Below are positions 43,848 to 55,599 of a DNA stretch of 64,000 nucleotides, one piece after another. The notes below the pieces were generated by a model. It saw only the letters and a program-made list of their open reading frames with translations, was not told the origin of the DNA and did no database searches. The first letter of the stretch is position 1. Every line of letters begins with the position of its first letter. Source of the DNA: Kalmusia sp. IMI 367209 (Eukaryota > Ascomycota > Dothideomycetes > Pleosporales > Didymosphaeriaceae); assembly GCA_027946365.1 (NCBI GenBank), contig JAPEUQ010000019.1, positions 682,001 through 746,000 on the forward strand, read 5' to 3'. The position numbers and the translations under genes are program-made.

Positions 43848-46180
43848 ATGAAGAGGATAAAATCTTCACTAGGCTTTGCCTTGTTGCTTGCCACAAGGGT
43901 GCGTGATGTCGTCGTCATCTCTCATAGCTGCTCTAACATAGTATAGACCGTCGCCGACCCTGGTTTCAACATCAACACTGACAACATCGGACCTGGCGTG
44001 CAAGGAAGGAAGGTCGAAAATCTGGAGTATGGGGCTTTGGACGTAGTGAGCAGGGCGCGACAAGAGAAAAGAGGAGGCTTAGATGTGGGTGATTTGGACA
44101 ATATCGGCGCACTCCCCGCAAAAGTCGCACAAGACCAACCGCTCGATATCGGTTCGTTGCTAAATGGTGCTGGGCAAGGACAGAGCGCTGCTGGATCTGT
44201 GGGTGGCGGCCAACAAAGTGGAGAAGGCATCAACGCGAACGCTATCATCAACGGCTTGACGGGTAGCCAACAGGGAGGGAACAACAATGCGAACGCAGGA
44301 TCATCTAGTCAAGGACAGGATGCTGTTGGATCCGTTGGCGGTCAACAAGGTGGTGAAGGAATTGATGCAAGCGCCATCATTAACGGCTTGACAGGTGGTC
44401 AGCAAGAAGGGAACAACAATGCGAATGCAGGAGCATCCGGTCAGGGACAGGGCGCTGCTGGATCTGTGGTTGGCGGTCAACAAGGTGGCGAAGGTATCGA
44501 CGCGAACGCCATCATTAACGGCTTGACAGGCGGTCAGCAGGGAGGAAACGCAGCAGCGTCTAGTCAGGGTCAAGGACAAGGCCAAGCCTCTGCGGATCTC
44601 AGTGCGCTTCTCTCAGGACAGGACCAGCAACAGAATAGCCCCACCGGTCTCGATGCGAACGCACTCCTTAATGGTCTTGCCCAAGGCCAAGGACAAAGCG
44701 GACAAAGCCAAGGTGCCAACGGAGGCAGCGCTGGTGACGCTAACAGTATCGTGAATGAGCTCTTGGGTGGCGGCCAGTCCAATGGCATCGATGCGATTCT
44801 TGAAGGTCTCAATGGTCAAAAGCAGGGGAAAGGTCAGGGCAATGGCATTGAAATCATCCAAGTCAAGGAGACAATCGTTCAGCAAATCAACGGAGGTGGT
44901 TCGGTGAAGGAAACCATCATCCAAGGCGCTGGTGGCGCAAAGTCGACAGCATCTGCTGGTGGTCTTAATGCTACGGTAAGCCCAATCAGACTCTCGCGTT
45001 GTATTGTACTAATTCTGATCAGACCACACTCACTGAATCATCGCTCATGCTTTCGCTTCTTGGTTCTACTCAATCTGCCCGTGCCGGAGAGACAGCAGCA
45101 TCAAGAGAGACCGCAGCATCAAAGGGCAACACTAACGCTGCTATAACCGTTATTGCATCTGGCGGAACCGCTCCTGGGCAAGGAAGGACCGCGAATGCAA
45201 CTAGTACGGCTGCATCAATTAATTCTGCGGCTTTGACCCAGGACGGCCTCGTCGCAGCCACAACTACGAGTGCTGTAGGAAGTGCGGTCACTGTAGAAGC
45301 GGGCAACGGAGGAAATGCCACTGCAGCAGCTACAGGTGCCTCTAAGTCCACTGCTGGAGCCGGTGGTGTTACTGTCGTCGCTGGATCAGGGAACGCAACA
45401 GCTGCGGCAGGGAGCTTATCTGCTTCTTCCTCGGCCGCAAAAGCCAGTGCCATCACAGTCGTCGCAAGCAATAACACTGCAGCTGGAGCAGCCGCAATAG
45501 CCCCTGGCTTACCTACATCATCTACCTCTGCCCAGATAAATTCCGCAACACTCACCAAAGCTGGCCTTGTTGGCACAACAACCGTCTCTGCTGCCGCAAG
45601 TGCAGTCACAGTAGTCGCAGGAAATGGTACAGGCGCAGGTGCAAGCGCAGGTGCAAGCGCAGCAGCGGCAGCGGCCGAGGGTCAATGCAATTGCGCGTGT
45701 AGCTGCCCTGCAGGCTCGTTCCCCATGTCCGCTCCCCAAGCGGCACCGTTCCAGCTTCAAATCCCGTCAATGGGCTCCATGTCATCTCCAACAACGTTAG
45801 CAACACAGGCAGTCACCGTCGTCGCAGGTGGAAGTGCGCCAGCGAACGCACCCCAGGCAGTAGCCAGTTCCTCCAGTGCCCCAGCTATCGACTCAGCAAC
45901 ACTCACGACTGCCGGTCTTGTCGGCGCGAGCACAACTTCTGCAGCTGGGTCAGGCGTCACAGTACAAGCGAGCTCAGTATCAGGTGCAGCATCAAGCAGT
46001 GTGACTTCGGCCCCAGCGGCGCAGTCGCAGGTCGCCGGATCATCTACTGACTCCACTGCTACACTGCAGCAGAACAGGCTGCCGTTCGATATCTCGACGA
46101 TTGCTCTGCAGAGTAAAGTTACTGTCAATCTTGGAGCAAGGGCGGCGCAACCTACGGACAGGAAGAGATGGGTATGGTAG
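43848..46180 (+). CDS. Secreted repetitive Gln/Gly- and Ala/Ser/Thr-rich protein
   Basis: Three exons (43848-43898, 43947-44975, 45023-46180) with introns of 48 and 47 nt encode 745 residues. Exon 1 is a signal peptide (MKRIKSSLGFALLLATRTVAD), completed after the first intron. A Kex2-like site occurs in QEKRGG at about residue 65. A tandem repeat of 44-45 residues follows (GQGAAGSVVGGQQGGEGIDA, then NAIINGLTGGQQGGNNNANA), with about three full copies and shorter variants. The C-terminal half is Ala/Ser/Thr-rich with a second loose repeat (SATLTKAGLVGTTTVSAAAS). One short Cys-rich motif CNCACSCPAGSFP is seen. No transmembrane or GPI signal is obvious. It looks like an extracellular-matrix or cell-wall-associated protein; no family is recognised. 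Confidence 0.85.
44178..44580. repeat. 132-135-bp coding tandem repeat
   Basis: Copies begin with GGACAG at 44178, 44313 and 44445, so the period is 135 then 132 bp. Each encodes a GQ-rich start, a GGQQGGEGI(D/N)AN segment and an AIINGLTG block. The frame is kept because the unit is a multiple of three. Confidence 0.85.
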
Positions 46181-46841
46181 GAGTGTAGAAATTGAACGAC
46201 GAGTAAAAAGGCTACTGCACCGAACGCATGTGCGTCTTTGATAGATGACTTAGATGTCTGAGTAATACCCGTATGACCTACTTTCGCTTTCGCAGGTTTC
46301 CTTAATTTCTTTTATGTATGTATTTGAACAGTGCGTTGTACGCTAGCCGCGCGGCGCTTTAAAGCATGTATAACACGGACATCGTCTGCTGTAAATTGCC
46401 CATTCTACGTTACATTAGTTGAGATAGGTTTCATCTCCTTGTTTCTTTGATGGACACAGAGGTGCTGACAAGCTTTCCACGTAAGTCGGTACATGCTCTA
46501 CCAGGTAAGATTTTCGCTCCCGTCCAGACATCGCGTTCGGAGGTTTCGGGCCCGAGCGAGTCAACACCAGAACGCGAGGCTCCGAATACGCGACCAAGGG
46601 CCCGAAAACGCCAAACATCACAATACTTCGGTAGGCAACGAAAATAGTATAAATGGATTCGTTCTCCTGTCCTGTTGTCCTCTCTCACCATATCCAACCC
46701 TTTCCTGCAATTTCAGCAATCCAGTAACTCAGCGATCACGTTATCTACACTTCTGCCTGTGCTACTATCACACTCCATTTTCGACACCATACCGCCTTTC
46801 ACATCTTTTAAATTTGTCTTTGATATAAGCTCTGAAATACA
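46181..46841. other. Intergenic region
   Basis: About 660 bp carrying the 3' end of the repetitive-protein gene and the promoter of the monooxygenase. A pyrimidine-rich stretch precedes the ATG. No other feature seen. Confidence 0.35.
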
Positions 46842-48083
46842 ATGACTACTCCCAAGATCGCACTCATCGGCGCTGGCCCTGCTTCCCTCACACTCGCCGC
46901 CATCCTCCACCGCAACGCCATCCCCTACACTATCTACGAAGCTTCCGCCTCCCTCAGACATCAAGGCGGCACTCTAGACTTGCACCCTCAGGCTGGCCAA
47001 CAGGCTCTCCGCGAAGCTGGTCTTTGGGACGAATTCGTCAAGTATGCTCGCCCGGAGAGTGATTGTCTGAAGTTGGTAGATTTAGCATCTGGGGAAGTCT
47101 TATGGGACGAGAATGCCGGAGATGGTCAACGTGAAAGTAACGAAACTACCAAGAGACAAGTAGAAGAGAGTTTGAAGGGCAGGCCGGAGATCGACAGAGA
47201 GATGTTGATGAGGATTACTTTTGGGGCCTTACCGGAGGGCAGTGTGCAGTGGGGCAGAAAGTTGAAAGAAGTGCTACCCAACTCAGCAAATCCGACCCAG
47301 CACGACCTGCACTTCGCAGACGGTTCAAAGGAGGAGGGATTCGATCTCGTCATCGGCGGCGACGGTGCCTGGTCCAAAGTCCGCACCCTCCTCACCGACA
47401 TCAGACCACAGTACTCAGGCATATCTGTCGTCGAATTCTGGCATAATGACGTGCAGACCGACCCCTGGCTTCTCGAATATGTAGGTGTTGGGTCCTGCTT
47501 CGCTTTCGCCGAGGGCTGTGCGATAATGTCCCAGCGGCAAGGCGATGGGAGTCTGCGGACGTATGCGTGCCTTCGCGCCCCCGAGACCTTTATCAACGAC
47601 TGCGGCATCGAATGGACTGATAAGGACACTGCGCGCACGCAATTCATTGAGCGCTACTTCTCGCATCTTTCCGCAGACTTGCAGCGCCTCCTGTCTTCCT
47701 CAAAAGACAACCTTACGCCGCGCACCCTCTACGAGCTGCCCATCGGCTTCACATACCCGCATCGGGCAGGCGTCACGCTGATCGGCGACGCGGCACACCT
47801 CATGACGCCTTTTGCTGGTGTGGGCGTCAATGTAGGGATGACAGATGCGTTGGTGCTAGCCAAAAACATCATTGCTAGTCGCACAGGTGAGAAGACCCTA
47901 GACGAGGCGGTCAAAGCGTATGAAGAGGAGATGTGGCCCAGGGCAAGGAAGTACATGGAGAAGACGGAGAGTAACAAGAAGAGACATTTTCGGGCGGATG
48001 GATCGAGGGAGATGGCGGGGATGTTGAGGGAGTTTCATGCCGCGCGCAAGAGTGATGGAAGTAATGAGCATCTGGAGGGCTGA
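46842..48083 (+). CDS. FAD-dependent monooxygenase (TetX/PHBH-like)
   Basis: Single exon of 413 residues; flavoprotein hydroxylase of the para-hydroxybenzoate hydroxylase class. The FAD-binding Rossmann motif is at the N-terminus (ALIGAGPASLTLAAIL, Gly10-x-Gly12). A ribose-binding Glu/Arg region follows (YEASASLRHQGGTLDLHPQAG); the HQGGTLDLH pattern is characteristic of TetX-like enzymes. GGDGAWSKVR lies near residue 172, and the second FAD motif GDAAHLMTPFAGVGVNVGMTDA near 315. The substrate is unknown; fungal members act on aromatic compounds or secondary metabolites. There is no signal peptide. The gene has no intron, unlike almost all neighbours, and no biosynthetic core enzyme is nearby. 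Confidence 0.93.
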   Translation: MTTPKIALIGAGPASLTLAAILHRNAIPYTIYEASASLRHQGGTLDLHPQAGQQALREAGLWDEFVKYARPESDCLKLVDLASGEVLWDENAGDGQRESNETTKRQVEESLKGRPEIDREMLMRITFGALPEGSVQWGRKLKEVLPNSANPTQHDLHFADGSKEEGFDLVIGGDGAWSKVRTLLTDIRPQYSGISVVEFWHNDVQTDPWLLEYVGVGSCFAFAEGCAIMSQRQGDGSLRTYACLRAPETFINDCGIEWTDKDTARTQFIERYFSHLSADLQRLLSSSKDNLTPRTLYELPIGFTYPHRAGVTLIGDAAHLMTPFAGVGVNVGMTDALVLAKNIIASRTGEKTLDEAVKAYEEEMWPRARKYMEKTESNKKRHFRADGSREMAGMLREFHAARKSDGSNEHLEG

Positions 48084-48975
48084 TTGGCAAACGGACGAAC
48101 AGACTGCATGACTATGGATGTGGTTGATATTTGTAACGCTAGCGAGCTAGAAGTAATGGGAGCAATCAAAGCTACCTAAAATATCAACTCATTATTATTA
48201 TACCAGAAATGATGATTAGAATAGTTAATCTTATAGGTTGAGTTAGCAAAACTCCTCGCCCGTCTTTCGAAAGGCTAAGAGAACCTGATTCGGTAGATTT
48301 TTGTTCCATCAATAAGTACTACAATAATCGAAAAGATAATAACTCTAACCTAAGCGCTGGCACGTTCAACAAGCACAAGGCAGATAGACGGTCTCAACCA
48401 GTGGTTTTACCCAACTCAACTACGATGATCCCACGTTACGTGTGTCCTGCACGCGTTCGGCGATCTCGAAATATATGTACGGGGGTATCTTGGACGTGGG
48501 GTTGATTGTGTGTGAGGTGAAAGAAACGCTTTCACCCTGCTGTTGCTATGATTTCTGTTACTCACGTGCAACTTTGTAGCAAATTTTTAAAGACCTCCCA
48601 CTTGGCAAATGACAAACAATCATGTGATCAGGTTGATTAGTACGCCGAAATATTATTAGAAACTGTGTATCTCTTCAGTTTCTAGCATCAAATGAAAAAT
48701 AGATATCATACCTAAGGGTCGGCCCATGGTCATCTGAACCGAGAGGTGCACAAAACCAGCAAGTCTCGTGCTCGGAGTGATCTGATGGGTTGGCATGAAG
48801 GAGCGCAACGACGTGGATGGTAGATGGGATTATTCTCCAGATTTCAAACGAAATTGAGTATTATGGCAATACCTCAATCAAAGTGAGACTAAAGAAATGG
48901 AGTCCTCCAATATCACGAAAAAGATGATACCTGGGATATGGCAGGCCATGTCGTACATGCAAACAGATTCGCGCC
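48084..48975. other. AT-rich intergenic region
   Basis: About 890 bp, notably AT-rich at 48160-48360. A short frame (48861-49064, minus) could be an alternative last exon of the DUF2235 gene via a GTATGT donor near 48997. No transposon or RNA gene recognised. Confidence 0.35.
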
Positions 48976-50780
48976 TTAAGGGTAAACATACCCCGGCTTA
49001 TCTCCAACACCAAAATCAATCTTTTCGTCCAGCGCCACCAGGAAGTCCATCTCATATCCCGCATCCTTCAATCTGGTCGTTGTTTTCTCACTCCTTTCAC
49101 ACATCTCATACCAAGTCCTCTCAAAGTTCACCACTCCCTCATCCTTGTGGTCCAATATGACCCATTCGGGCAGTCTCCTCCCCTCCCTGTACCACCAAAA
49201 CCTACCCTCGGTGCCATCTACACTCTTTTCATGCTTCCGAGTGAAAAGCTTCAGCGCAGAGTCGTCCTCCTTTCCGCGCACGATCTTGCGGTACTCACAA
49301 ATCGGATGGATGTACTCGTTCGTTTCGCCGTGCTTGGAGATGTCATCTAGCGCTGCGACTTCATTCTTCACATCATATATCTCCGTTTGCAATTTGCCCG
49401 GTACACGTGGGAGGCTGCCATTGAGCAAGTACATCCCTGTGTATGAGTCTACAATAGGGCCGGTGCCCCAGCCGTAGTCGAACTCAGGGTGCGTGTGGGC
49501 TGGGTCGCGTCGGGGTGGGAGGAGAGGATTGGTTTCTGGATTTAGTATAGGGATCGTGGGGATTTTGGATGTGATGGTGTCCATCCAGGTGGTATGGTGG
49601 TAAGTGCATGCGTAGCGGATGCGGGCAAGGAAGTGCTGGTATTGGCTGAGGGAGGCTTTGAAAGCGTCTTGATCAATGGTGAGATATGGGGAGATGCACT
49701 GCAGCATCCAGGCCCAAGTTGCGGTAGATAAGTCTGGAGTTGTGTTAAATCATGACGATAACAGAGGGAGGAGAGAACTTACTCTCAAGGTCGCCCTTCA
49801 TGTCCGTAATACAGTCGTCGGCTCCACCTCCCGAGTTAATGTGAACACCAGGGAACCAGACTTGCTTCAATTCAGGGACCGGTTTACCTTCCTTCGCTAG
49901 TCGTGCACGCATCTCATTGTCTATATACCAGAGTGTTGGACGAAAAGCTTTGCGGTGCTCATCTAGGGCCAGTGCATGGTATGCATGCTCGATATCTAAA
50001 CACAATCAGCGAATACCACTAACGTTGCCCTATATACTTACTCTCGTTGAGGTTGATATTGTGAAACCCATATTTTGTCCTGTATCTTTCCAAATCGAAC
50101 CACGCGAGATCCGGAACACCCAAGCTTCCCACTGTATCCCATACACCAACGACTTTGACTTTTCGGCTCGCATCCGCTGCGATCAAGTTATGATGCGGGC
50201 TGATCTGCCAACTTTGCACCCTATCTTTCAATCCCTTGATCGGTCCAGCTTTGCTCAGCTCCGTCCCTTTAGGTGTTAATTTGCCTTCGACAAAATCTTT
50301 CCATGCTTGCGTCTCGCGGAATGGCTTCTTCTCTTCATTCGACATGTACGCACGATAGATGGCGGGAAACAGCTGCATATCGAGAGTCTTGATGACACCA
50401 ATATCGGTGACGAGGCCAGCGACAGCACGGGCCGTGTATGCGCCCCTAGAAAAGCCAAAGCAGAAAATCTCGTCGCCTGGTTCATAGTTCAAGACGATGA
50501 AGTTGTATGCTTCGATGACATTCTCTGCTAGGCCTGCACCCGTGCCACCTTGTCTTCGAGCTTCTGAGCCGCTGAGATTACCTGTACCAATCCCGCTATC
50601 GTAGTACACTAGCTGGTGCCATTTTTTCTTCCGGTCGTTTCTATCAGTACCGATGCGTGCGATAACGCGGCAGAGTTTTGTGACGTTAGATGGAACATTG
50701 TCTTTGGAGCTTACACTGGACTGCCATGTCCCGTCACAGCAGATAATGAGTCGTCGTCCCCAAGGGGTATCGTCTGCCAT
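48976..50780 (-). CDS. DUF2235 alpha/beta-hydrolase-type protein
   Basis: Three exons (50042-50780, 49783-49995, 48976-49733) with introns of 46 and 49 nt encode 569 residues. The DUF2235 domain starts at once: RRLIICCDGTWQ, SNVTKLCRVI, YYDSGIGTG, and the nucleophile elbow GFSRGAYTARA (Ser111). KVVGVWDTVGSLGVPD and NIEHAYHALALDEHR follow, then FPGVHINSGGG with a conserved late His. DUF2235 is related to the Tle1 phospholipase effectors of bacterial type VI secretion, but intracellular fungal members are of unknown function; lipase or esterase activity is a reasonable guess. There is no signal peptide. The 3' end may be longer: KPG is followed by a GTATGT donor that could lead to a further exon near 48870. 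Confidence 0.9.
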
Positions 50781-53738
50781 GTCTTCTTATCGATTCTTAG
50801 ATTGAAAATGATGATAGGGGCAGAAGTGTGACAACCAAAGAAACAAGAGAAGAGGGATATAAGAATGACGAGCAAAGGTATGTGTAACTGGGGCTGAGCG
50901 CCGACCGAGCTCAAACATATTCAACAAGAACGCAAAGTCACACGGACATCAACACGAGCATCAGCCTTCCCACTCAATTGGGAGGCAAAGTAGGCCAAAA
51001 GGCGGGGAGCGCATCTCACTTTTTGCCTAGTCTCAGCTGTGCGTCCATCTTACGGTCGCCCAAAGTACCACTACAGTCACGGCCACCAATACGCCGCAAT
51101 GCCGGAGACCTTTGTGGTGAGCTGAAAGGGGGCTGCCAAGCGAGTCGTTCTCCGCCTGCGCAGATCTGCATCAGCGAAAGAAGCACACTATCTGCTCTGC
51201 CTCGCTTCGTGCCGGACCTCATTGGGTAGGGCCGCGAGGGCACAAGATAGCTGAGATGTGATGAAATGTGGTATGTGACTCGACCTGAACTTTGATGAAG
51301 AGGTGGGGTGGAGACGCCGTTAAGAGGCTGCGCTAGAGTGACCCTTGCTAGCTACATGCGGCAGAGCTGATGCTGTGTATCCTGTCAGCGGCAGCGATTG
51401 ATCGCCGCGCCAATACTGCGTTGCCTGATGATTCGCCTTTAACCTGCACTGCCTGAGCGACGATACTAAGGTGTGGGTGCTGGCGATGCAGTGCAGCAGC
51501 CCATAGCGACTGCATAGATATCATGCACACGTGATGCCTATCTGGACTTTGAATGGGGTAATCATGCTGCATTGTGTCTTTGGAATAGTTGCACTGGGAG
51601 AGTGCGAGCCGATCGCAACAGATTCTTATCAGGCTGAGGCAGCGACTACCTAATCTTTTCATCAGACGTCAACCACCTGGTATCATGTTTGCTGCTACAC
51701 AAGTGCATATATGCTCCAATACAGACCCTTTTTATATGCAGAAGGCCCTCCAAACGCTGCCCAATGATCTCTTGATGTTTGATCTGCAGTGTCACGTAAG
51801 AATGATCCACGAACACATAAGCCAAGGCCAAAGGTAAGCTGGGATCGGGTTCACGACGTGACAGCCTGAGCGGCGTCACAGAGAGATTGTTGAGTGTTGC
51901 TTGCATGATTGAAAATAGAGACAGCTTGGCAAACAGCATACCCTCGTATGCACGAGAGAATACATGTACTACTTGCGAGAAATCATTTACTTGGGCTTAC
52001 TGTTTCTTCGCGGCTCGTAGCATGTCAAATTTGCTGCTTGGCTCCATGCATCCCGAGGTTCCGTATCAAGATATCATCAGGAACATCGTATGAGCCGAGC
52101 ATTGATGAAATTGATCCAGAAAGGAGAAGTTGAAATATTTGGATAAGGTGGATGAAAAACAAAACGCTCATAAAATATAAGATCGGTTGGTCTATCTTCT
52201 AGGGTAAACATACTTCGGTAGTTACTGTTGCAGTCATGATAAGATGGCGAATGCGTCATGCTGACTGTATGAAAATAATTTTCTATATTGCGCAAGTAAA
52301 AATTGTTATGTCTTAACATGTAGACGGTTATGTCGCGTACAGTCTAGCCAGGAATGACTGGATCCGCATGTTCATCTTCCTGGTCTTTTTTTTTCGCACA
52401 CTTTTGCACAGAATTCATTTAGCGCCTACGAAATCGATAGTGATTCCGTTGTCACAAGTTTGTGGTTAGTCTTGTTTCATGGCATGTAGTTGGGAAAGCA
52501 AGATGGCTAGGAGGTAGTGTGATCGAGTAGATGCAGCCTTAGTGATCACTGTTATATCATCATCGCAGCGCTCGGCCGACATGAGCATAAGCAAGAGCAG
52601 ATGTATTCACCACGATACGACTTGAAGATGGGCGGCCAACAGAAGCGCTCTAGGCAAATTGGCCGATACAATTCAGTCCTAATGATACTCCACAGTACTT
52701 GAAGCATGCAAGCAAGCTTCTAGCTTCCAGCTTCTTCGATAAGTGGAACGCAGCTGGTTTGGTCGGACGTTATCTTTAGTATGTCTTGGCGAGTCAGAGC
52801 TAAACAAGCAAAAGCCGTCTAAAGTGTCTTATTGTACTCTGCCAGTAGAACGATTTTGTGAGCTATGCTTAGTTGGTGTGTACAGTGCAGTGTATTGGCA
52901 GTAGAAGAAATCGTCGAATGCACATATCTTACCAAAATATAATAACTCTTGCAAACTGCAGCCTTTGTTCAACAAGTCATCGCACCCAACTTAATAAACT
53001 AGCAGGAAGGAAACCTGCTATTTTTGTCTGCCTGCATTGAGTACGTATACCTACCTAGATATTGCCTTCACGTAGTTTAACACCAGTATAATCATTCATG
53101 ATACGCTCCCTCAACCGCAATCATCTCAGAATTCGCTTACAGTTTCAAGGGTGCTCGCTGCAAAGAGATATGATCTCTGCGGTTGGTCTGCGTATAATAC
53201 TATTCCCGGGTCAAATCGCGTCATGGGGTGTTTCTAGATTCCTAGCCTAGCACCCCACATTTGTGCGACGCTCGTGAATGAATCGCTGTGGCTGTATCAA
53301 GCTTCCTAGAATAACTTGGCCTATGACACGTCCTTAGAGATGTGAAAAGGTATGGTATAGCCGCACGACATCTCCAAGTCCTTACCAGCGAAGCTGTGTG
53401 GCAACACAGTCGACGTTTCCGATCGCCGACAAACTCGCGCACTGCCCCTCCCCTCAACACCAACATCGCATAGCAGAGGACGCGATTGCATCAGCGACGT
53501 TTTACATACCCGGTAGTAACTCGCGACCCGATGCATCGGGTAAGACCGACCATTTACTTCCCCTTCCTGCATAATCGATTTCTCGCTAATGCCGCTCCGC
53601 CACCCCAAACAAGCAAACGAGTGTCAGCATCGGTGATTCCAGCCCCCAGTCTATCTCGCGCGAAGGCTGAGTTGGGGGCGATGAAGGCTCCGTGCTCCCT
53701 GCAACAAAGAATAAATATATCCAGACGTGCCCGCGGGC
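50781..53738. other. Long intergenic region
   Basis: Almost 3 kb between divergently transcribed genes. It becomes AT-rich after 52080. Open frames are all short and unrecognised, and no repeat, tRNA or transposon gene was seen. A candidate for an unrecognised non-coding RNA or decayed DNA, but nothing positive supports this. Confidence 0.35.
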
Positions 53739-55125
53739 ATGGTCAGCGATACGGCTCCGTTGCCGCGACTGTCGTTCGGAATGGGGATCTTCAAGTGTGC
53801 GGAGTCCAAGTTTGACTGTAGTGCGAGAAATCAGGTCGTGGACGCGAATCCTGATATCGCTGGCATTGGTGTAAGTAGTCGCTAGTTCTGGGTGCTGATA
53901 TTTGCTTTTTGGGAGTCGGGCTGACGAGGAATAGGTCATCGTTGGTTTCCTCGCAACAACATGTCTCGCCTTTCTGGTCACTCTCTCGGTATTATTCTTG
54001 GATCGTTACGACAAGATCGTCACTGTCTTTCGTCGAAGCTTCACCAAGGACAAGGAACGCTACGAACATGACGAGAGTGGGCCATACTGGCGCTCCCCAG
54101 CCTTTTGGTCGCGCGTCCTTAGCAAGAACCTTCTCGCCCTCGCAGACACGCAAATCATGACTGGTCTTGCTGTGCAATTTACCGCCGTCCTTAAACACTG
54201 CGAGCTATCCATCTATCACTTCCAAATCGTTACTGAACTCGCTTTCCTTACGACTGTAACGCATCTCCTCACTGTCGTCACCCTGCGCAACTACTTTGTC
54301 AAGAACAGGTGGATAAATCTCCCGCGGATATTCTTCATGGCGGGAAACCTCGGATTGTTAGGATACACGAGCTTCATTTCGTATACATATGATATTGCAG
54401 GTCTAGATCTATCGAGCCACCTAGCATGCTTCTACCAAGGCAACCGTCCCGAGTTCAAAGCCGCCTTCCAAACAAAATGGGCACTCCTCCTTATCGGCGC
54501 GATCGGCGGCCACACCGCGGTGATCCTCGCTATGTACGTCTTGCCCGAAACACCATCGGGCGCACCCACTACGACATTTGCCTGGGCGAAGAAAATCGGC
54601 GCCGCGATACGCACATGGGTCATTACGCCTATTTACGCCATATACGGCGTCTACATGGTTGGCAGTGTGCTGAGCAACACGCAAGCCCTCGGCGACCCAA
54701 GCGTAAAGATGAATGGAAGCGAGAACGAGTGGGGCTTCGGGCAGTTCTTGCCGGTGCTTTTGTTGGCGTTGCCAGTGTTCGCCGGGTGGGAGAGTTTCTG
54801 GGAAGAGAAGGATGATAAAAACAAGGAAGTGGATCGATTTGGGCGAAAGAACCGCGCAAGTCGAAGTAACACTGGGTTGTTGGATGTGGAGAAGGGATCG
54901 GGGGTGGGCCAGCAGGACGTGAATGCAGATTTAAGGGATAAGAGAGGTCCGGGTGGTGGTATGAGTCCTCTGGCGACGCCGAGGTTTGTGGACAGTATGG
55001 TTTCGATCAGTCCGCTGCCAACACCAGATCGGTTGGGTGTACCGACTCCTGCGGGAAGCCCAGGACTAGGTGGTGAACAGACGAGGCCGAGAACGCCGAG
55101 TCGATTTGAGGAACATCTGTATTAG
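53739..55125 (+). CDS. Fungal multi-pass membrane protein, function unknown
   Basis: Two exons (53739-53870 and 53935-55125) with a 64-nt intron (GTAAGT, CTGAC, ATAG) encode 440 residues. An extracellular-type N-terminus of about 40 residues with NPDIAGIGVIVGF leads into TM1. At least six more hydrophobic segments follow (for example DTQIMTGLAVQFTAVL, AFLTTVTHLLTVVTLRNYF, WALLLIGAIGGHTAVILAMY). The last 110 residues are polar and Ser/Pro/Gly/Asp-rich, presumably cytosolic. This arrangement (NPDIAGIGV, then a short-loop bundle) is common in uncharacterised Pezizomycotina membrane proteins. No transport or receptor motif is recognised. Confidence 0.85.
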
Positions 55126-55599
55126 AAGGGCAAATTTTATAGACTCGCACGAATCCTATTAATATTGGATCATCGGTTATATCTAGAGATGTGATGCATT
55201 CGTTTGCGTCCCCCGACTGTTGATGGAAACCCACAAATGCCCATGTGTGAATCGTGGGTGATCTGATGGCGGATCGCACTCAGCGCAATACCACTGAACT
55301 TCAACAGCGCGACTGCAGGGCATCATTCTTAGCGTGGGACAAATGCTATTCTTGGGCTCGTCATTAACGAGTACACCCAAGCGGCCTCACGAAAGGAATT
55401 GCATAGAGTACCTGCTGAGATTAGATCCTGGCTCACGGAGACTGTTAACATCAATGCCAAAGACTTTGTGTGAAGATTGATGTAGCCCTTTGAAGAGAGT
55501 GGCTGCTTGTAATCCCAGTGAAGGTAAGCTGCGCGGAAGCACAATGAACGGCTCTACGCCGCTCTTCCCACTTGCACTACTAGAGAGGTGGTAGAAACG
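55126..55599. other. Convergent intergenic region
   Basis: About 470 bp between two 3' ends. Nothing recognised. Confidence 0.35.

Noticed and set aside
43848..48083. A secondary-metabolite cluster around the FAD monooxygenase
   Set aside because: No polyketide synthase, NRPS, terpene cyclase or prenyltransferase is present, and the flanking genes are unrelated.
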